Shown piece after piece: positions 14,623 through 15,347 of a stretch of DNA of 15,347 nt. Source of the DNA: Bacteroidales bacterium (GTDB lineage: Bacteria; Bacteroidota; Bacteroidia; Bacteroidales; P3); assembly GCA_900769785.1 (NCBI GenBank), contig CAAGHV010000014.1, forward strand, positions 1 through 15,347. Reading direction: 5' to 3'. The first letter of the stretch is position 1; each line of letters starts with the position of its first letter. The notes under the pieces are model-generated. The model saw nothing but the letters and a program-made list of their open reading frames with translations. It was not told the origin of the DNA and ran no database searches. The translations under genes were made by a program, and so were the position numbers.

Positions 14623-15347
14623 ATGGACGATAGTACAAAAATAAATAATCAGGATAATAATATCGAAGAATTGAATAATACCGTAGAGCAATATACTAAC
14701 CATGATGAGAATATAGAGGTAATTGTAGAAAAGATTGGTGAAGATGTGTCGGTGAAAGAAAACTATGATGAATATGTTCCATATGGAAAGGACGAAGAGT
14801 CGTCTGTGAATCCATATTTGGAAGCAGATCCCACTATTCCCAATGTGGTGTATAATGAGTCGTCTTTTTTATCGAGGGGCTGTAGCCGATGTCCTGAATC
14901 ATATGAACCTGTGTCGGAAACAGAACTAAGTAGTTGTTGTAAACTCGATGCCAAAGATTGGATGAAAAACATACGTCCTACAAATGAAACTGCATTTGGT
15001 ATAGTAGAGGTAAGATTCAAAAATAATAGAAAAGACTATTATCGTTTGCCTGATGGTTTAGAGGTTATTAAAGGTGATGTAGTTGCAGTGGAAGGTGTTC
15101 CGGGGCATGATGTAGGTATTGTGAGTATGACGGGTGAGTTATGCCGCTTACAAATGAAGAAGCGCAAATTGGACGTTAATTCCGATACAATAAAACGATT
15201 GTTTCGTAGAGCCAAAAAAAGTGATATAGACAAGTGGCAAGAGGCAATGGCAAGAGAGAAAAAAGCATTAATTAGAACTAGGGAGATATGTGAAAGCCTT
15301 GGTTTATTGATGAAAATAAACGATGTAGAATTTCAGGGAGATAACTC
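14623..15347 (+). CDS. ricT: PSP1-domain protein, RicT/YaaT family (partial, cut by window end)
   Basis: The reading frame is open from ATG 14623 to the window edge (241 codons visible), so the gene is incomplete at its 3' end. Residues 1-80 are acidic, Asn/Glu-rich and poorly conserved. Cysteines cluster at RGCSRC and SSCCKLDAKDW (about 85-112). The PSP1 core follows: VEVRFKNNRKDYYRLPDGLEVIKGDVVAVEGVPGHDVGIVSMTGEL, given here only to mark its extent (about 129-175). LQMKKRKLDVN and the C-terminal GLLMKINDVEFQGD come next. In Bacillus subtilis RicT (YaaT) works with RicA and RicF in an iron-sulfur complex that affects RNA processing. In Bacteroidota the family is annotated by homology, and its role is little known. 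It starts 9 bases after holB, a pairing I recall as common in this phylum. Family assignment is firm, function is inferred. Confidence 0.88.
   Translation, partial: MDDSTKINNQDNNIEELNNTVEQYTNHDENIEVIVEKIGEDVSVKENYDEYVPYGKDEESSVNPYLEADPTIPNVVYNESSFLSRGCSRCPESYEPVSETELSSCCKLDAKDWMKNIRPTNETAFGIVEVRFKNNRKDYYRLPDGLEVIKGDVVAVEGVPGHDVGIVSMTGELCRLQMKKRKLDVNSDTIKRLFRRAKKSDIDKWQEAMAREKKALIRTREICESLGLLMKINDVEFQGDN

Overview
The window is chromosomal DNA from a member of the Bacteroidota, probably near Bacteroidales. Four signals support this: AT-rich sequence; several promoter elements of the TAnnTTTG type that Bacteroidota use in place of TATAAT; a PorE-like TPR / beta-propeller / CRD / OmpA protein; and three exported proteins whose predicted signal peptidase I cut leaves Gln at +1, the pattern typical of this phylum. 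All ten complete genes and the one cut by the right edge lie on the + strand. No tRNA, rRNA, CRISPR array, insertion sequence or phage gene was seen.

Left block (7-4329): lon protease, then after 3 bases a large periplasmic or outer-membrane-associated protein with PorE-like architecture. The 459-base gap that follows (4330-4788) is full of short direct and inverted repeats and hairpins. It also marks an abrupt change in strand composition: the + strand is richer in C than G to its left and clearly richer in G than C to its right.

Middle block (4789-10753): a YeiH-family membrane protein, then a transketolase encoded as separate N- and C-terminal subunits. An exported von Willebrand A protein gene sits between the two halves. 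A strong terminator follows, then rimM (30S maturation), gpmA (glycolysis) and another terminator. Transketolase and GpmA are cytoplasmic sugar-phosphate enzymes; the VWA protein is exported and has no evident tie to them.

Right block (10853-15347): a promoter with a leader of about 105 nt drives an exported caspase-fold protein that has lost both catalytic residues. A terminator and a roughly 680-base gene-poor gap follow. Then a promoter starts holB (DNA polymerase III delta prime) and a PSP1/RicT-family gene that runs off the window, a pairing I recall as common in this phylum.

The most notable points are the dead caspase, the VWA gene splitting the transketolase pair, the composition switch at the repeat-rich gap, and a recurring loss of canonical active-site or ligand residues in all three exported proteins.
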